Positions 53,901-64,000 of a stretch of 64,000 nucleotides of DNA are shown here, piece by piece (position 1 is the stretch's first letter; each line of letters begins with the position of its first letter). The notes under the pieces were generated by a model. The model saw nothing but the letters and a program-made list of their open reading frames with translations. It had not been told where the DNA came from and made no database searches. Both the position numbers and the translations under genes were made by a program. The stretch comes from Limnomonas spitsbergensis (Eukaryota > Chlorophyta > Chlorophyceae > Chlamydomonadales). The stretch spans positions 6,638,001-6,702,000 of the forward strand of contig JAYJMM010000120.1 in NCBI GenBank assembly GCA_037349105.1, given 5' to 3'.

Positions 53901-56900
53901 CCACCCCGCCCTCGGGTTACAGCTAGCAAGCGGCCAGGTTACCCTGAACCCTCAACCATATGTGACAGGGGTGATTCTCTGCGCCTGCAGGTGCAGCTGG
54001 CATGCGGCCAGGTTACCTTGAACCCTCAACCATGTGCTGCATGGGTGATCCACCGCGCCCGTAGGGTACAGCTGGCATGCGGCCGGGAGTCCCTAACCCC
54101 CTAACCTGTAAACCATGAGCTCCTAAGCTTGTTCCATGGGTGTCGTTCTGTATGTGCATGGTGCAGCTGGCAAGCCGCCGGCTGACCCTTCACCCTATAC
54201 ATGCAACCCTTAACCCTTAATTATATACCCCATGTTCCCTGAATACCGCTGTGTGTGTGCAGGGCGCAGCTGGCAAGCAGCCAGGTGGCCCTTGAACCTA
54301 CACCTTAACCCTTAACTCTAGACCCTTAATCCTGTACCCTAAGTTCCCTTTATACCTGTGTGTGTGCAGGGCGCAGCTGGTAAGCAGCCAGGTGACCCCT
54401 GGAGCAACCCTTGGGACGGAGTGGTGCTGGGACGCGTGGATTCGACGGTGCAGGGGCCGAACAAGGTGCCGGAAATAGACGCTCCTGTGGAGGAAGTCAG
54501 GGTGAGATGAGGGGGGGAGTGAGGAAAGGGGAAAATCGGCATCGCTGGGAAGGACGCAGTCTTGTAGAGTTGTTATTTCTCCGTCACCCTCCGTTCTGAC
54601 AGGCGTTTCGATTTCCTTTTTGATTGGCCTTCCGTTTTTGTTTACAGGCTGCAGACACGGTGCAGCTCTTTCCCTCTGGGTGCGATTCTTCCCAAAGTGT
54701 GTGCCAGGTTAAGGCTGGCAATGTGTTGCTTGGCGTGCACTTTCCCGCGTCCAGACCTGTCACAGTGTGGCTGTGGGCTCCTGATAAAGCATGGCGGCCC
54801 AGTTGCTTGGGCCACCAGCTGTAGGATGTTCTTGTTTGGGCCCAATTCGCCCAGTAATGGCTGCTTGGTAGCCCCCCAAAACATGGTTTGTGCCAACTAA
54901 AAATAACACTTGAGGCGGACTTGTTTTGTCTACCCTGAACCCCACAATCAATTGCGTAACAGACGTGTGTAGAAGAGGAGGGCATATTTACAGTTGGATG
55001 CAAGGAGGGAGGCCAGTTAAAACCCTTAACCCTTAACCCTAAACCCTAAACTTACATTTGGATGCAAGGAGGGAGGCCAGGTAAAACCCTCAACCCTAAA
55101 CCCTAAACCTACATTTGGATGCAAGGAGAGAGGTCACTTAAAACCCGTAACCCTAAACCCTAAACCTACATTTGGATGCAAGGAGGAAGGCCAGTTTAAA
55201 CCCTAAACCCTAAACCTACATTTGGATGCAAGGAGGGAGGCCAGTTAAAACCCGTAAACCTAAACCCTAAACCTACATTTGGATGCAAGGAGGGAGGTCA
55301 GTTAAAACCCGTAAACCTTAACCCTAAACCCTAAAACTACATTTGGATGCAAGGAAGGAGGCCAGTTAAGACCCTTAAACCCAAACCCTAAACCTACATT
55401 TGGATGCAAGGAGGGAGGCCAGTTAAAACCCTTAACCCTAAACCCTAAACCTACATTTGGATGCAAGGAGGAAGGCCAGTTTAAACCCTAAACCCTAAAC
55501 CTACATTTGGATGCAAGGAGGGAGGCCAGTTAAAACCCGTAAACCTTAACCCTAAACCTACATTTGGATGCAAGGAGGGAGGCCAGTTAAAACCCTTAAC
55601 CCTAAACCCTAAACCTACATTTGGATGCAAGGAGGGAGGCCAGTTAAAACCCGTAAACCTAAACCCTAAACCCTAAACCTATATTTGGATGCAAGGAGGG
55701 AGGCCAGTTAAAACCCGTAAACCTTAACCCTAAACCTACATTTGGATGCAAGGAGGGAGGCCAGTTAAAACCCTTAACCCTAAACCCGAAACCTACATTT
55801 GGATGCAAGGAGGGAGGCCAGTTAAAACCCGTAAACCTAAACCCTAAACCTACATTTGGATGCAAGGAGGGAGGCCAGTTAAAACTCGTAAACCTTAACC
55901 CTAAACCCTAAATCTACATTTGGATGCAAGGAGGGAGGCCAGTTAAAACCCTTAACCCGAAACCCTAAACCTATATTTGGATGCAAGGAGGGAGGCCAGT
56001 TAAAACCCTTAAACCCAAACCCTAAACCTACATTTGGATGCAAGGAGGGAGGCCAGTTAAAACCCTTAAACCTAAACCCTAAACCTACATTTGGATGCAA
56101 GGAGGGAGGCCAGTTAAAACCCTTAACCCTAAACCCTAAACCTACATTTGGATGCAAGGGGGGAGGCCAGTTAAAACCCTTAAACCCAAACCCTAAACCT
56201 ACATTTGGATGCAAGGAGGGAGGCCAGTTAAAACCCTTAACCCTAAACCCTAAACCTACATTTGGATGCAAGGAGGGAGGCCAGTTAAAACCCGTGAACC
56301 TTAACCCTAAACCCTAAACCTACATTTGGATGCAAGGAGGGAGGCCAGTCAGTGTTTACTGTTACCTCGAAATTATACTGCACAATTAAGGTTAAAGGAA
56401 AAAAGGGAAATTAAGTTGATGGTAGAAGAGCAGGTTCGTGACTGCATGAGATCCCGTGCGTAATACCAGCGTGTTCACTGTAATGGATGTCAACAAATAA
56501 ATATAGGCAGATCCGAAGGCTGATGCTTTTGATGGGAGCTTTTCCAGTGTTGCAGTTTGTTCAAGCTCCACTACATCTCAGCAACTGATCCGCTCTGATC
56601 AGTGAAGCTTTCTGAAAACAACGGCATTAATATCCTCCAAACAAGGGAAGTGGATGCCTGCCTCCTGAAACATAGCGGCGTGTGAATAATGTCTGGCTGC
56701 TTGTCATGTCCATGTGTGTGGCTGCTTGCTCAGGCGTTCCACCTGGCTCTGGGATCGAAACCCGGCAGCGGAGGCTTCTGGAAACATAGTGTCGTGTATG
56801 TGTGTGCTCATGTCCATTTCTGTGGCTCTGTCTGCCTGATCTCAGGGAGCGCAGCCCGGCAACGGAGGCCTCTGAAACCTCTCTGCTGAAAACATGGCGT

Positions 56901-58315
56901 CGTGTATGTGTGTGCTCATGTCCATTTCTGTGGCTCTGGCTGCCTGCTCTCAGGCGTTCCTCCTGGCTCTGGGAGCGAAGCCCGGCAGCGGAGGCTTCCT
57001 ACAAGCCAAGCCACCGTTCTGGGAGAAGGTGCGCACATGCCACATTGTACCGCATCGCATTCCCAGGAATCAGTGCATTATAGACAGACAGGGCATTCCC
57101 AGCAGGCAGTACATATTATTATCAACATCGGTGTAACACCAGTTGGCAGTACGGTATGTTGTAGGATCGCCCATCCGCATGATCGCGCGCCCGCATGATC
57201 GCCCGCCTGCCTGACCACCTGACTGTACTTGTCTTGTCTAGGCCCCCCGCCCCTCTTCCGCAGCACCTGGAACCAAATTCGTGGTTTGAGTCTGTAAACC
57301 AGAACACCAGATCCCATGCGTCTGAAGCATGGGTATGGAACCATGCCCCCATCTATCGGCTACCGCACTTAGTTTATGTTATATGTGTGGACTCCTGCCC
57401 ACCCCATCTATATTTTCTGATAAAAGTGTGGACTCCTGCCCACCCCATCTATATTTTCTGATAAAAGTGTGGACTCCTGCCCACCCCATCTATCTCCCTG
57501 CCGTTTGCTCTTCCAGCCCGGCTTCCTCCTGTGAACGATAGTCAAACCTTGTCTCACTTCCTTAGCTTGTTGCTGTCACAGCCCGGCTTCCTCATCTGGT
57601 GCGCCGGCGCCCCCGATCAAGCAGCTGAGGAGGCACGTCTGGCTGCCGGCAACGCGGAATTCGAAAGTGCCAAGCAGGTTTACGACAAGGCACGGAGGTC
57701 TCTGGATCATGCTAGTGAGTACCACTATAGCTGAAACCTGGCACTCTAGCTCCAGGGTTTCCATTGTCAAGCAGGCGTACAACCAGGCGGGGGGGGGTCC
57801 CTTGATCTTATGCTTGTGAGGATGAGTTTAGTCAGGGGTTACAGGAGGTGTGTTTGTGATGCTTGTCGATGATCCCTCAAGATGCTTGTACTTGTTCACA
57901 CTGGTCATGCGAGCTGTTGAGACAGCATGCTCACGCCTCGCAGCCTGTCAATTGGATTATAAAGGTCGGGTTTTACTGAACCATGATTTATGGGTTTGTA
58001 ATTCTACCAGGGGTTCGACCACCTCCCTCGAAAAATGTACCTCCCTACCGACCCTCTGCCCCCCCTTTTCTTGTCATGCTCTAATTTTCTTATGCCTCCA
58101 CGTGTTTCATTTCATTCTCTCGCTGGCGACTGTATCCAGACTTCATGATTTCTTATAAATTGCGCTGCTGACGAGCCCTGCTGGCATACTTGCGTTTCTA
58201 CGCAGATTACGAGATTGACTTCTCGCTTGTGTTCAACAAGCTGTGTAACCTGGGCGCCAAGTTCAACCCCGATGCATACCTCTTCCCGCTCAAGGTCATG
58301 GACATCAAGATCTAA
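50951..58315 (+). CDS. TL29: Thylakoid lumenal 29-kDa protein (TL29/APX4-type inactive peroxidase)
   Basis: Exons: 50951-51095, 51646-51803, 52711-52820, 53204-53369, 54370-54501, 54648-54707, 56954-57028, 57582-57714, 58206-58315. They join in phase to 362 residues (Arabidopsis TL29: 349). Exon 6 is least certain. The N-terminus is bipartite: a basic stroma-targeting part, then twin arginines in SRRDALL, a hydrophobic stretch split by intron 1 (TVVASPLLLP) and an RSALA cleavage site, typical of Tat export to the thylakoid lumen. The peroxidase-like core has CVRLALMDAGAYDETTKTGG, ISWADLLYLAAKI and, at the end, YEIDFSLVFNKLCNLGAKFN, the TL29-specific C-terminus. The distal Trp-His of active ascorbate peroxidases is Leu-Met here (about residues 116-117), so haem peroxidase activity is unlikely. 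TL29 associates with the lumenal side of photosystem II in plants; its role is unclear. Introns carry extensive copies of exon boundaries. Confidence 0.92.
52585..52640 (+). repeat. Decayed copy of TL29 exon 3 start with its acceptor
   Basis: tttttcag|aacgcgacctgcagcgatgcaa parallels the true acceptor and exon start at 52703-52730. Its translation NATCSDAMARVPR parallels NMNSSDASACVRL. It lies about 120 bp upstream of the real exon. Confidence 0.8.
53263..53630 (+). repeat. Three tandem copies of TL29 exon 4 3' half plus donor
   Basis: Units start at 53263 (real exon), 53389 and 53517, with a period of about 127 bp. All contain ggggctggagccatctcctg and gtcacagac. Copy 2 keeps an open frame and a gtgagag donor. 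Copy 3 has a TAA stop after GACCTGTTG and a changed donor. Only the first can supply the phase-correct exon. Confidence 0.95.
53846..54369 (+). repeat. Six decayed tandem copies of the TL29 exon 5 acceptor region
   Basis: Copies at about 53846, 53915, 53990, 54065, 54161 and 54264 each read (t/c)gcag|ggtacagctggcaagcggc-like, followed by aaccct-rich filler. The real exon 5 begins with the same words at 54370. Spacing is 69-107 bp. Confidence 0.93.
55021..56350. repeat. Minisatellite with embedded plant-type telomere motif
   Basis: About two dozen copies of a 52-67-bp unit: acatttggatgcaaggaggg, aggccagttaaaacc, then a variable run of (g/t)taaaccctaaaccctaaacct. The ccctaaa word is the Arabidopsis-type telomere repeat (TTTAGGG). 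The array lies inside the intron between TL29 exons 6 and 7, flanked by gene sequence on both sides, so it is not a chromosome end. Confidence 0.95.
56733..57028 (+). repeat. Tandem copies of TL29 exon 7 start
   Basis: ctcag|gcgttcc(a/t)cctggctctgg occurs at 56731 and 56951. A degenerate copy at about 56849 keeps gcagcccggcaacggaggc. The period is about 110 bp. Only the last copy extends to the good donor at 57029. The first is open in the same frame (AFHLALGSKPGSGGFWKHS). Confidence 0.92.
57511..57535 (+). repeat. Decayed copy of TL29 exon 8 start
   Basis: ttccag|cccggcttcctcctgtgaac mirrors the true acceptor and exon at 57576-57600, but reaches a stop (TGA) within six codons. Confidence 0.8.
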
Positions 58316-58469
58316 ATCTAGCTCATGGACATCATCTAGGTACTGGGCATCTGCTGTGAACGTCAAGACAAAATCCAGGAAACGGACAACATGATCTAAG
58401 ATATATAAATTTAGGTCATGGTCATCGATATTTGGTTGGCGGTCCTATGCTTCTTTGCTTCCAACGGAC

Positions 58470-58474
58470 TGTAA
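58470..58474 (+). terminator. Possible TGTAA polyadenylation signal for TL29
   Basis: tgtaa lies about 155 nt after the TL29 stop. TGTAA is the usual poly(A) signal in many green algae. Being only five bases long, it could be chance. Confidence 0.25.
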
Positions 58475-58739
58475 AGTATCTCAAATGTTAATATATGAAT
58501 CGGTGCCTGACCTTTATGAAACGAGGACCTCCCAGGCCTGTAGTGTGCACTGGTATCCAGCTTTGCACATCTCAGACCATAAGGTCCTTGCAAAGAAGAT
58601 GCAATGTCCTTACTGATACCTCCTTGCGCTTCTAATACGCACGTGCACGTCATCATAATCGTTTCATAACCCGCTGAACGATCCTCTCCTTTCTTCTATT
58701 TATATAGTCGGGTTTTATGCTCCTGCTCCCCTTACAAAA

Positions 58740-58880
58740 GAGGATGGCATGGTTGCACCACGACCCAGGCTGTGCATGGTAGCTGGAATTGAGCATAGTC
58801 ACTCCCTTCTAGCGCCATGTGTCCGAGCGTTCAGCAGGGCCCAGTGGGTATGCCCCGTTCTAAACATAATCATTTCAGCC
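58740..58880 (+). repeat. Dispersed repeat B (plus orientation)
   Basis: aggatggcatggttgcacca, cccaggctgtgcatggtagc and gagcgttcagcagggcccag match the reverse complement of 11640-11800 over about 140 bp. Confidence 0.85.
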
Positions 58881-59088
58881 CGTGCTTGGGTTTGGTCCAT
58901 AAGCAGACAGGACGTCATAGTCTCATTGTGGCGGATGGACCTACGGCTCCCACCCTAGTGGCCCTGCGCTGGCTGACCCATGTTGAAATATGCCCTTGCC
59001 AGTAGTCCAGTATGTGCAGAACATATGCCCACCTTGGACATCGATGCTGAATTTTGGCTTCAAAACCTAGTTGTTTTATACCCCATGT

Positions 59089-59217
59089 GACCCCCCTAGC
59101 CACCTCGCCTTTTCTCCCTACTCTAGCTTTTACTTTTTTTTTTCTCCCGACAAGTCAGTCGGGCGCCCATGCGGCCGAGCTTTTTCAGGATGGCTCAGAG
59201 GTGGTGTGTCATTGACC
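59089..59217 (+). mobile_element. 3' fragment of a non-LTR retrotransposon (plus orientation)
   Basis: Pyrimidine-rich lead, then gggcgcccatgcggccgagc, a diverged gctcagaggtggtgtgtcat and tgacc. Same 3' family as 15484-15637. Confidence 0.7.
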
Positions 59218-59817
59218 TAGCAACTGGACAGAAAGACATTTCAAGGGTACAGATTCCCTCGCAGATTCCACGAGTTTTACAAAAACTAGGGCAGCATATC
59301 TTCCACAAGCTAGGCATACCTTTCTATCTTGGAAAATCGCCTTATAGAGCTAAACCTTGCTCCTTGCGCCAGCCTAGGAGCAGTAGCACTTTCGTTTTTA
59401 TTACTTAACTGCCAGTAGCCGACCAGGATACAGCTTCCTATCAGGTGTTTCAAACACGACAATTTTGAAACAATTGAAGCATACAAAACTTAAACAATAC
59501 TTCCCGGAAAGTAGCGGTACATTACCTTACCTTGGGTTTAAAAAATAATGGCATAAAACAACTGGGCCCACAATGGCAAACCAAAGTTTCGGTGGCGTCA
59601 ATAAAACGGAGCCAGAAAAATAAAAGTGACGGACATCACGCATTTTGAGATCATTAGGAATGAGATATCCTGCTATGTGACGGCAGGAAATGGCAAAAAA
59701 GAAGAGACGGGGAAACGCTGACGCGGTATGCTCAATTAAATCCTATTCTGCAACCGAGCCAAGGGAGTCGACCTGAGGGCTAAGCCGGGACCGCCCGTCG
59801 TTTGATTCGCTCATGCC
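59218..59817. other. No supported gene; 3' flank of the IQ-motif gene
   Basis: AT-rich sequence without convincing coding potential. The 3' untranslated region of the minus-strand gene ending at 59818 should lie here. Confidence 0.4.
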
Positions 59818-62800
59818 CTAGTCACTGCCCCCGTAGCTGGAGCGAGGCGTCGTCCTGCGTGTCCAACAGATCGCGCGCCATTTGCGCTGGATCATCACAA
59901 CCGCCTTAAGCTTCCTGCGCTCAATCTGATCCATGCAGCAGCATGCAGACAGCGGAGGGAGTTTAAGGTTTAAGGTTGCAGGTTGTGGGTTGCAGGTTCA
60001 GGGATCGCATGAGCTTTGAGCAGCCAAATATCATGCCAGCTTTGAAAACACCAAATCATAAACCCGAAACCCGAAACCTTAAACCTAATGGCACACACTG
60101 GCAATATCACACATCCTGAGTGAGAGTAAGTGATGGCCGGCGGCACCCATCAAGCAGATTACACTGAGATGCTCGCACCTTGCTTACGGTATGCGATGAC
60201 CCAAAAGGGTGCAGGCTGTGCAGGGTTGAGGGTTGAGGGTCCCTAAACCCTAGAGGCCCGCTGTCAATGAAGTCCCACTAACCTGCTCGCTGGTGGGGGC
60301 GTAGTCGAACTCCAAAGTCTGATAGCTGTTGTCAATCATGACCCACATCTTGTCATCCTCGGTGATGTTCATCAAGGAGCCGTTGCCGCGGAGGTTGAGG
60401 AGATTGCCCTGCGCAGGGACGAGGGGGCAGAGAGCAGGTGACACATCATCTTGTGAAACAAAGAGAAGCGAACGGCGCACCTTGTCTTCCTCAGTCATAT
60501 TTACGAAGGGACAGTTATGTTCCATGAAAGGACAGTTATGTTTATTCAGGGGTGGTTGTGTTTATTAAGGGGCAGTTATGTTCCATGATGTGGCAGTTAT
60601 GCTTATTAAGGAGCATTTCTTTTATTCAGGGGCAGTTATGTTTATGATGGGGCAGTTATGTTTGTGATGGGGCAGTTATGTTTATGATGGGGCATTTATA
60701 TTAATGATGGGGCAGTTATGCTTATGATGGGGGCAGTTATGTTTATAAGAGGCAGTAATGTTTATGATGGGGCAGTTTGGGAATACTTTGGAAGGGCAAT
60801 TTTTTATTTAGGGACAGTTGTGTGTATGAAGGGGCAGTTACTACGCAGGTCCAGGATATTGCCTACAGCCCGTGTAGTGAGTGAGACAGGGAGAGGAAGC
60901 TGAGGAGCAGCAGGGAACAAAAGCGGATTCTGACTCCGAAAAAAGGTTGCACGCGTGAGGGGAGAGGTGAAGTATACATTGGTCTCTGGAGACGAGCTAG
61001 CCTCGTGAATCAGGGTATCGTCCAATCCATATATGTTGTTTTAGGTTAGGCGGGGCAGGTAATGGTAGACACTGCTGTTGCTGCTGCTGAGAGCTGCTCT
61101 TGACAAAGCCTGTCCTGCGAATATAAAAGCTGATGCTCCGTCGGACACCATTTTTTCATATAGAAAATGTCACAGAGGGTTGCTTAACTGGGTTAAGGTT
61201 TAAGGGTTTAGCTGCGACCACCCTCCTGAGTTCAGGGTATGGGGTTAAGCTTAAGACACCGCCTTAGCCGCCTACTTGGGTGCTGTCGTGCGCCTGGGTC
61301 ACACTGTTTTCGTAACCCTCATGCCCTGTGGGATATAGATTAATTTCATCCTTTCGTTGCGTGGCTGCTTATGGCTTTCCTCACCTTCCTGCTTCCTAGA
61401 GGTTGCCGCTGGTTGCTCATGTGGGTGCTGCCTTGAGCCTAGTCCTCACCTGCTTGCTGCTGTTTGCCTAGGCCACACTGTTCCCTTTCCTTTCTTTACC
61501 TCCTTACTTGATTGCTATCGTGCAGCTTGGCCACACTGCTTCCTTTATCTTCTCCTCTAGGTGCTGCCGTGCATCCAGCCCTCACCTGATTACTGCTGTG
61601 CACTCCAGCCCTCACCTGATTGCTGCCGTGCACTTTGTTCTCACTGCTTCCTTTACCTTCTCCTCTAGGTGCTGCCGAGCTCCCAGCCCTCACCTGGGTG
61701 CCGCCTTGCGGCTTGCCTGCCGCCTTTGTCACCATGCTCGCCTTGACCGCCATCCTCACAATATCCTTGGCCACATCCTTCTGCTCCGGGTCCGTGATCT
61801 CCAAGTAGAAGTGCAGAGCATGGGGGCGGGTGATGGTGCTCCACACATGCCATGGGCCGAGCCTGTGGATGACCTACCAGGCCGAGGGAGCAGGGGGGGG
61901 GGGCAGGTTTCAAACAGCAGAGGATGCAGGGGGAGGAGGTGGCTGACAGCCCATAGGAAGCCAAGACGGTGCATGGGGCGCGGCTTATCAGTACTGAAAA
62001 TCCTCAGGCAGGAACAGGAGGATGTCATTGGAACAGGAGGAGGTGAGCCTTAAAGCCTTTGCTTCCCCGAGACACCTGTCCCTGCTTCCTGCTTCCTGCT
62101 TCCCCGAGACACCTGTCCCTGCTCACCTGCCTCTGCTCATCTTCCGCGAGTGCCTGGAACGTGTTGTAGATCCCTCCTCGGTCGATCATTCGCGCCCACA
62201 GTGTGACCATGGCCACACTCCTGTCCTGAGCATAGTCCAGGATGCTCATGATGCGAGTCACCTGCTCGCTGCTGACGTCGTTGAACGAGGCAAAGCACTG
62301 GAGTGTGATCCGGATCTGAAAAAGGGTGAGAAGAAAGAGGAGCGGGTGGCTCAATCAGGGACAAGGAGTGACCTGCTTGCTGCTGACGTCATTGAACGAG
62401 GCAAAGCACTGGAGTGTGATCCGGATCTGAAAAGGTTGAGAAGAAAGAGGAGCGGGTGGCTCAATCAGGGACAAGGAGTGACCTGCTCGCTACTGACGTC
62501 GTTGAACGAGGCAAAGCACTGGAGTGTGATCCGGATCTGAAAAAGGGTGAGAAGAAAGGCGAGCGGGTGGCTCAATCAGGGACAAGGAGTGACCTGCTCG
62601 CTGCTGACGTCGTTGAACGAGGCAAAGCACTGGAGTGTGATCCGGATCTAAAAAGGGTGTGAAGAAAGAGGAGCGGGTGGCTCAATCAGGGACAAGGAGT
62701 GACCTGCTCGCTGCTGACGTCGTTGAACAAGGCAAAGCACTGGAGTGTGATCCGGATCTAAAAAGGGTGAGAAGAAGGAGGAGCGGGTGGCTCAATCAGG

Positions 62801-63836
62801 GACAAGGAGTGACCTGCTCGCTGCTGACGTCGTTGAACGAGGCAAAGCACTTGAGTGTGATCCGGATCTGAAAAAGGGTGAATGGTCAGATTGCTGGATG
62901 AGGCAATACACTTGAGTGTGATCTAAGTCATTGGGGGGGAGAGGAGAGGGGGAGGGGGAAGGGGAGGAGGAGGGAGGGGGGAGAAGAGGGAGGAGGTCCA
63001 ACCAGGGGTGTGGGGGTGAGAGGCTTGATCAAAGTGTATCATGATGGAAAGCATTGGATTGTAACATGCAGAGAGAGGGGGGGAGGGGGAGGAGGAGGGG
63101 GAGGAGGAGGGGGGGGGGGGGGAGGTGGAGGAAAAGGGGGGGAGGTCGAACTAGGGGGTGACTGGGCACCAGGGGCAGAGCGGTGAGGTGAGGGATGTGA
63201 TTTGTTGTAAATATAAAAGGTGCCGAGTCGAGACAAGCTGCATTCAGAATCTCACGACCTGCATGCGGGAAAATAAGTAATGTAGGTAACCTCAGTGCAA
63301 TTGGAACGCTAACTGCTGGCAAGGATGCGAAGAAGGCATCCAGGGTAGGGGGGGGCTCCCGCTGCTCAAAACAACCATCAACAACATCCTGGACTGTCTT
63401 TACCTAGCCTGCGGAATCCTCACAGCCTGCCGTTTTGCCCAGCTGCCAGGATGTCCTCAAGCTGCCAGTTGTGCCTCACTCACCTTCGTTCCGCCCCAGC
63501 TCCCCAGCCCTCCCTGCGTAGGCCCCTACCCCAGCCCTTCCTCCCCAGCCCTCCCTGCCTGGGCCCCTCCCCAGCTCCCCCAGCCATCCCTGCCCAGCTC
63601 CCCCAGCCCCCCCTACCCCAGCCCTCCCTGTCTGGGACCCTCCCCAGCGCTACCAGCCCTCCCTACCCAGGCCCCTCCACCCCACCTGTCGGCTCCTCTT
63701 CAGGGCCATGCCGTTGACCTCAGCCTGGACCACATTGAGATGCTTCACCAGCTCCGGCCGGCACCCCGCCATGAGCTTGGAGCGGATGTCCTGGGGCAGG
63801 ATCGGCAGCACCTGGTCAAACATGTTGAACAGGAAC
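59818..63836 (-). CDS. C-terminal part of an IQ-motif protein, unrecognised; 5' end outside the window
   Basis: Exons in transcription order: 63836-63686, 62315-62127, 61873-61694, 60408-60283, 59925-59818. The four introns are all phase 0. They give about 250 C-terminal residues. Segments are NMFDQVLPILPQDIRSKLMA, ITLQCFASFNDVSSEQVTRI, LWARMIDRGGIYNTFQAL, LHFYLEITDPEQKDVAKDIV and NLRGNGSLMNITEDDKMWVM. The last exon is IERRKLKAVVMIQRKWRAIC plus a short basic tail. AVVMIQRKWRAICWTRR fits an IQ motif (IQxxxR-like), so calmodulin or a related light chain may bind the C-terminus. The rest resembles no family I can name. Every intron is flanked by duplicated boundary sequence. Confidence 0.75.
60480..60850. 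repeat. About 20-bp tandem repeat derived from an exon copy in the IQ gene
   Basis: 60480-60528 is a diverged copy of the exon segment at 60350-60395: NCPFVNMTEEDKV versus NGSLMNITEDDKM on the minus strand. Its outer part, ggacagttatgttccatgaa, continues as about 15 copies of ggggcagttatgtttatgat. This suggests the minisatellite grew from the duplicated exon. Confidence 0.88.
61560..61694 (-). repeat. Tandem copies of a donor site in the IQ gene
   Basis: On the minus strand the donor CAG|GTGAGGGCTGG of the exon ending at 61694 recurs at about 61617 and 61590. Each copy is preceded by an AATCAG or ACCCAG end and followed by gcacggcagcacc-like filler. Confidence 0.85.
62261..62925 (-). repeat. 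Six copies (111-bp period) of an acceptor plus exon start in the IQ gene
   Basis: The real exon start at 62315 is followed upstream (in transcription) by five near-identical units and a seventh fragment at 62884-62925. Each contains TTTTT(C/T)AG|ATCCGGATCACAC and the IRITLQCFASFNDV codons. Each ends with a CAG|GTCACT word 54 nt into the copied exon. Confidence 0.95.
63060..63160. repeat. G-rich low-complexity tract
   Basis: Long gggaggagg runs with a block of about 14 consecutive G. Similar purine tracts occur at 62935-62990. It lies in the first visible intron of the IQ gene and has G-quadruplex potential on the plus strand. Confidence 0.9.
63484..63690 (-). repeat. G-rich (minus strand) tandem repeat abutting a donor site
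   Basis: On the minus strand the intron following CGACAG|GTGGGG consists of about eight copies of a ggggcctgggtagggagggc-like unit of about 25-30 bp. The repeats start directly at the donor. Multiple GGG/GGGG runs could form G-quadruplexes in the pre-mRNA. Confidence 0.88.
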
Positions 63837-64000
63837 CTGGAGGGGGGGAGGAGAGGAGTCGGGCAGGCAGAACATGAATCAGCAAGGGAGAGAGAAGGGA
63901 GGAGAGGAGTCAAACACGCTGAACGTGAATCAGCAAGGGGGGAGGGGAAGGTGTGGGGGCAGCGAGGTCATGCTTTCATGTGACAGCAGGATTTTCAAGC

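Noticed and set aside
55659..56271. Repeat peptides (LHPNVGLGFRVKGFNWPPS type) as a secreted repeat protein
   Set aside because: They are translations of the telomere-motif minisatellite; frames break wherever unit length changes, and there is no start, signal peptide or splice context.
55021..56350. Chromosome end
   Set aside because: TL29 exons lie on both sides in the same reading order, so the array is internal.
50951..58315. Active ascorbate peroxidase
   Set aside because: The distal Trp-His is replaced by Leu-Met and the C-terminus matches TL29; the Tat-type lumen signal also fits TL29 rather than stromal APX.

Overview
The window is nuclear DNA of a photosynthetic eukaryote, most likely a green alga. 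Genes are split into many short exons joined by GT-AG introns. Several products carry plastid-type or thylakoid-lumen targeting signals. The introns are long and full of tandem repeats. A prasinophyte-grade alga (for example Pyramimonadales) would fit the repeat-rich style and the plastid gene content, but the species cannot be fixed from this sequence. There are no bacterial-type operons.

Layout: (1) 59-10296 (+), a complete 14-exon half-size ABC transporter of the chloroplast ABCD2 type. (2) 12225-14745 (-), a complete 6-exon coatomer delta subunit. (3) 16428-19113 (-), a probable mitochondrial helical protein I cannot name. (4) about 20052-28523 (+), a long alanine-rich coiled-coil protein. 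(5) 29690-35975 (-), a complete 11-exon fatty acid photodecarboxylase (FAP) candidate with its catalytic Cys/Arg pair. (6) 36670-37588 and 43526-45468 (-), exon clusters of unrecognised, possibly broken genes, with a non-LTR retrotransposon and a foldback element between them. (7) 45772-50790, mostly dispersed repeats and 5'-truncated non-LTR retrotransposon copies. (8) 50951-58315 (+), a complete 9-exon TL29/APX4-type lumenal peroxidase homologue. (9) 59818-63836 (-), the C-terminal part of an IQ-motif protein that runs off the window.

Exon boundaries were chosen by matching protein similarity, GT/AG sites and reading phase. In the complete genes every junction is phase-consistent: 746, 512, 607 and 362 residues for ABCD2, coatomer delta, FAP and TL29.

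The most unusual structural signal is that many introns contain decayed tandem copies of the neighbouring exon/intron boundary (part of the exon, the splice site and some intron). It is seen next to many exons of ABCD2, TL29, the IQ gene and, weakly, FAP, with two to seven copies each. Some of the longer minisatellites may be later stages of the same process. This looks like intron growth by repeated splice-junction-spanning duplication, and some copies remain potential cassette exons.

The genes do not form a pathway. ABCD2, FAP and TL29 are all plastid-directed, and FAP and TL29 both point to thylakoid functions.
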